Positions 7,018-9,619 of a DNA stretch of 9,619 nt are shown piece by piece; within the stretch, counting starts at the first letter, position 1; each line of letters begins with the position of its first letter. The DNA lies in assembly GCA_964346725.1 (NCBI GenBank), contig CAYFVM010000039.1, positions 1 through 9,619 on the forward strand, written 5' to 3'. Source of the stretch: UBA1715 sp964346725. GTDB taxonomy: Bacteria; Bacteroidota; Bacteroidia; Bacteroidales; UBA1715. The notes under the pieces were generated by a model that ran no database searches, was not told the origin of the DNA, and was given only the letters and a program-made list of their open reading frames with translations. Made by a program: the position numbers and the translations under genes.

Positions 7018-7050
7018 GCATAATCATAATAAATTACACTTTGTGCGTTT
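7001..7050 (-). terminator. Intrinsic terminator of the Ig-repeat surface protein gene
   Basis: A perfect 12-bp inverted repeat, AAACGCACAAAG (7007-7018) with CTTTGTGCGTTT (7039-7050), encloses a 20-base AT-rich loop. On the minus strand the second arm runs into TTTTGTTTT-like sequence (7009-7001), as in Rho-independent terminators. The plus strand has no T tail. It starts 20 bases after the stop codon at 7071, which fits termination of that gene. The loop is longer than usual. Confidence 0.7.
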
Positions 7051-7070
7051 GAAGATATTGAAATTCTCAA

Positions 7071-9619
7071 TTATCGAATCAATGTCACGCTACCGAATTT
7101 GGTCTTCTTGCCATTGCCGGCATCAAATCCTTCCCATTCTTGTCCGTCAAGGAATGTAGCTTCCATTTTCCAGATATATACGTCTGCTTTCATCATCTTG
7201 CCATCGTAACGACCATCCCAACTTCCTACAAACGCGCCATTTTCTACTGCATCAGAGTACCAAAGTAAGTTACCCCATTTATCGTATACTGAGATTTGAC
7301 AAGACCTTAAATTGAATCCCTTTGGTTGGAATGTACGAACACTTTCTGCCGGATTGGTTGGTGAAAATGCATTTGGCATAAATAATGATGTTGCAATATT
7401 TACGTAAATACATTCCGTATATTTTTCAGAGCAACCAAAGTCATTGGTAACCGTAAGTATCGGACAATTGTATCCAAACAAATAGTCTCCTTCAAGAATA
7501 GAACGATTCCGATGATTGTATTGGATAACCGTATCAACATCTGTTTCTGATTCTCCCTGATGACCAAAATTCCATTCCATGATATAAGGTACTTGCTCTC
7601 CAACCCTTTCTCCTTCACCATTTATGTACCACAAACTATCTTGAATAGTACTATCTGTTAACTCAATTACGTTTGAAGAACCCGGCATAGTCCATGTGAA
7701 CATCGGTATAGGTTTTGGTGCAATTTTTACAACTATGGTATCAAATCCCTGACAGCCTGCCCATGTTTCTTCAAATACGGTCAACGTATCTACTCCTGAC
7801 TTTGCCCAATCTACGTAGCGAACAGATGTCGCATCTGTTTTTGCATAGTTCAAATGACCTCCAGTTACATTCCACAAATACTGACTGTCTTGAGTGTATT
7901 GAGTATAGTAACTTTCAGTTACACCAATACAAACAGAATCAACTCCGAATAATTTTGTTTGGGCAGCAGGAGCTACTGTCATTGACACAGTATCTGCAAT
8001 ACTCATACAACCTTTACCATTTTCTTGGTCATACATATTAACATCGTATATGCGGAAATAATACGTCCCTATTTCAAGCACCTGGCCGGTTTGGAATTGA
8101 TATTTTTGCCCATTGTAAATTGTTGGCAACGTTCCGCTTAAACTTTCCCACACTATGTTAGGAGTTCCTAATGCTTGGAGCTCATTAATATCTTCTCCTT
8201 GACAAATAACCTTCGAGAAGACTATTGGCGTGCGTGCACGATCAATTATTTTACAAGAAATTTCTTTTTCGTCGCTCTTACACATTACGGCATCTTGACG
8301 ATACGTGTATGTTGCATTTACCGTATATTCACCGACGGTGCTAAATACTTCAATTGGTGCAATAGAATGATCTTCGGTATCAACATATTTGTTGACCTCT
8401 CCTGTTTTAGTATTTACCAACGACCAATTAATAAATGATGTTGTTGTAATAGCCGGCTCAAATCCACTTGCTTGTATTGTCAAATCGCTATCGTATATAC
8501 AAAGAATTGTATCATTTCCAATAGTAAAATCTGGTTTTGGGATAACTTCAAGTACTCCCGGCATTGTGTCACTCACGCATCCATTTTGTTTTCGAATTAC
8601 ATAGTAGGTTTTGCTTGAGTTTCCTACCATAGAATAATCCGGCGTATAGGTATATCCTGTTGCCAAATAGGTCGTAAGTGCTTCATCGGCATACCATTCA
8701 TCTGTCGGTAATTGTGTTGTCAATGAAGGTATAACTGGATCCCCTTCACATACACGAGCACCTATTACCGTTGGAGAAGTTGGTTTTGCGAAAATGCTAA
8801 ATGAAATTAAAGATTTAGCTCCTTCACATCCTTCTACGGTTTGCGATGCGTAATATTTTTTAGAACCTACCGTCATATCGGTTGCATCATATGAAGCACC
8901 GGAACCAATTACGGTTGTTTTGTCTGCAGCATACCATTGTATGTCTGTTCCTATTACCTGTAATGTTGGAACGGCATCATACACACACAAATTCTTTTGA
9001 TTATTGATAACAGGAGCACTTGGCAATGATTTAATTGTAAAGATTGCTTCTGATACAGGGCTTTCACAGTCTGCCACTACTTGTGCTGCATAGTACGAAT
9101 AGTTTCCTATTTCTGTTTCACTTGGCAACCATCCTTCGCTGTCGGTTACCAACTTCGTTACTTTGGCATCGTCGGCATACCAATTAAAATAAGCCGTTGA
9201 CTCTCCTGATGCTGTTAAAGATTGTGAATTCGTTTCACCATAACAAATAGCAACTGATGTTGTAGTTGGTGCAGCAGGAATTGGTTTTATAGTAAAATTC
9301 AAGGAACTGCGTGTACTATAACAACCATTGTTATACAATATTGCCCAAATTGTGTGTTCGCCATCATCGGTAAGTTGAGGAATGTATGACACACCTGTTG
9401 CTTGTTGCGCAACAGTAGGAATACCAGTTGTGCCCGGATCTTCAGTGTACCAATAAACTTGTCCTGAAGTTGCAACAGCTGTGAACGTTGGATTTGTTTT
9501 ACCATCACAAACGGCTTGTGAACTACTTGATATACTAGGAGCATCTGTTTCCTTGTAATTTATAGTCACTTTTACCCTTGCACTCTCACAACCTTCTGGA
9601 TTGGTCAAGTTTAGTAATG
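7071..9619 (-). CDS. Large T9SS-exported surface protein with Ig-like repeats, 5' end outside window
   Basis: The frame is open to the right edge (848 complete codons), so the N-terminus and signal peptide are missing; the first usable codon, TTG at 9608, lies inside a repeat and is not a true start. Counting from that TTG as residue 1, four Ig-like units of about 81-91 residues (22-358) carry the VC.G...WY.D...GYTYTP...YY...GC pattern of the CHU_C-associated Ig-like family. More divergent units follow (about 359-630), then a PKD-like domain (about 632-736, MEWNFG, ILTVTNDFGC), then a gliding-motility C-terminal domain (about 738-845) with FMPNAFSPTNP, ISVYDKWGNLLWYS, WDGRYDG and DVYIWKMEA. 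Proteins of this build are secreted by the type IX system and act at the cell surface, often in adhesion or gliding; its specific role is unknown. Paired cysteines in most units suggest disulfides. Confidence 0.9.
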   Translation of the reverse strand, partial: LLNLTNPEGCESARVKVTINYKETDAPSISSSSQAVCDGKTNPTFTAVATSGQVYWYTEDPGTTGIPTVAQQATGVSYIPQLTDDGEHTIWAILYNNGCYSTRSSLNFTIKPIPAAPTTTSVAICYGETNSQSLTASGESTAYFNWYADDAKVTKLVTDSEGWLPSETEIGNYSYYAAQVVADCESPVSEAIFTIKSLPSAPVINNQKNLCVYDAVPTLQVIGTDIQWYAADKTTVIGSGASYDATDMTVGSKKYYASQTVEGCEGAKSLISFSIFAKPTSPTVIGARVCEGDPVIPSLTTQLPTDEWYADEALTTYLATGYTYTPDYSMVGNSSKTYYVIRKQNGCVSDTMPGVLEVIPKPDFTIGNDTILCIYDSDLTIQASGFEPAITTTSFINWSLVNTKTGEVNKYVDTEDHSIAPIEVFSTVGEYTVNATYTYRQDAVMCKSDEKEISCKIIDRARTPIVFSKVICQGEDINELQALGTPNIVWESLSGTLPTIYNGQKYQFQTGQVLEIGTYYFRIYDVNMYDQENGKGCMSIADTVSMTVAPAAQTKLFGVDSVCIGVTESYYTQYTQDSQYLWNVTGGHLNYAKTDATSVRYVDWAKSGVDTLTVFEETWAGCQGFDTIVVKIAPKPIPMFTWTMPGSSNVIELTDSTIQDSLWYINGEGERVGEQVPYIMEWNFGHQGESETDVDTVIQYNHRNRSILEGDYLFGYNCPILTVTNDFGCSEKYTECIYVNIATSLFMPNAFSPTNPAESVRTFQPKGFNLRSCQISVYDKWGNLLWYSDAVENGAFVGSWDGRYDGKMMKADVYIWKMEATFLDGQEWEGFDAGNGKKTKFGSVTLIR
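7074..7397 (-). other. CHU_C-type (type B) type IX secretion C-terminal domain
   Basis: The last 108 residues match the gliding-motility-associated C-terminal domain: an opening FMPNAFSPTNP, the beta-strand motif ISVYDKWGNLLW, WDGRYDGKMMKADVYIW, and a final GSVTLIR. In the known family this domain directs export across the outer membrane by the type IX machinery. None of the secretion genes themselves are in the window. Confidence 0.85.
8535..9545 (-). repeat. Four tandem Ig-like repeat units in the surface protein
   Basis: Approximate units are 9273-9545, 9021-9272, 8778-9020 and 8535-8777. Each begins with a proline-containing linker, has an early cysteine (residues 34, 122, 208, 287), a WY pair in the middle and a late cysteine (96, 181, 261, 344). 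The protein pattern is clear, but the DNA copies differ widely, so these are old duplications rather than recent ones. Boundaries are by eye and uncertain by several residues. Confidence 0.75.

Noticed and set aside
9606..9608. TTG as the start of the surface protein
   Set aside because: The frame continues to the window edge without a stop and the codon sits inside an Ig-like unit; the gene is partial.
1..9619. CRISPR arrays, tRNA or rRNA genes, insertion sequences
   Set aside because: No regularly spaced direct repeats, cloverleaf, rRNA stretch, transposase frame or terminal inverted repeats were seen by eye.

Overview
This 9.6-kb AT-rich window comes from a Bacteroidota bacterium, most likely of the Bacteroidales or a close relative. 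Four things point there. One protein carries a gliding-motility/type IX secretion C-terminal domain of the CHU_C type with Ig-like repeats. The histidyl-tRNA synthetase is of the LRYDLTVPFAR type. A bifunctional-nuclease protein ends in a UVR motif. Several intergenic regions hold the Bacteroidota promoter -7 box TAnnTTTG, some with a TTG/TTTG box about 20 bases upstream.

Layout. (1) Bases 1-2452, minus strand: a long reading frame that runs off the left edge and encodes a secreted glycoside hydrolase family 8 enzyme (817 codons visible) with accessory domains. (2) Bases 2453-2677: a divergent regulatory region with a terminator-like hairpin pointing towards the GH8 gene and -7 boxes on both strands. 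(3) Bases 2678-4306, plus strand: a sugar:proton symporter of the FucP/GluP (FHS) family, apparently with two extra membrane helices. (4) Bases 4385-4879, minus strand: a lipoprotein thioredoxin with a WCRPC active site. (5) Bases 4880-4968: head-to-head promoters. (6) Bases 4969-5592, plus strand: a bifunctional-nuclease (DUF151) protein with a UVR motif. (7) Bases 5604-6965, minus strand: hisS. (8) Bases 7001-7050: a strong intrinsic terminator whose 3' arm also supplies the upstream box of the hisS promoter. (9) Bases 7071-9619, minus strand: the C-terminal 848 codons of a large surface protein with Ig-like repeats and a type IX secretion sorting domain, open at the right edge.

Function. 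The GH8 enzyme and the divergent sugar transporter could form a small beta-glucan use pair: an exported hydrolase releases sugars and an inner-membrane symporter takes them up. This is inferred from position only, and no SusC/SusD genes are in view. The thioredoxin, nuclease and hisS genes look like ordinary chromosomal genes. The window shows no mobile element, CRISPR array, tRNA or rRNA. I see no clearly new multi-gene system. The most interesting non-coding signals are the possible attenuator or small RNA upstream of the GH8 gene and the terminator/promoter overlap before hisS.
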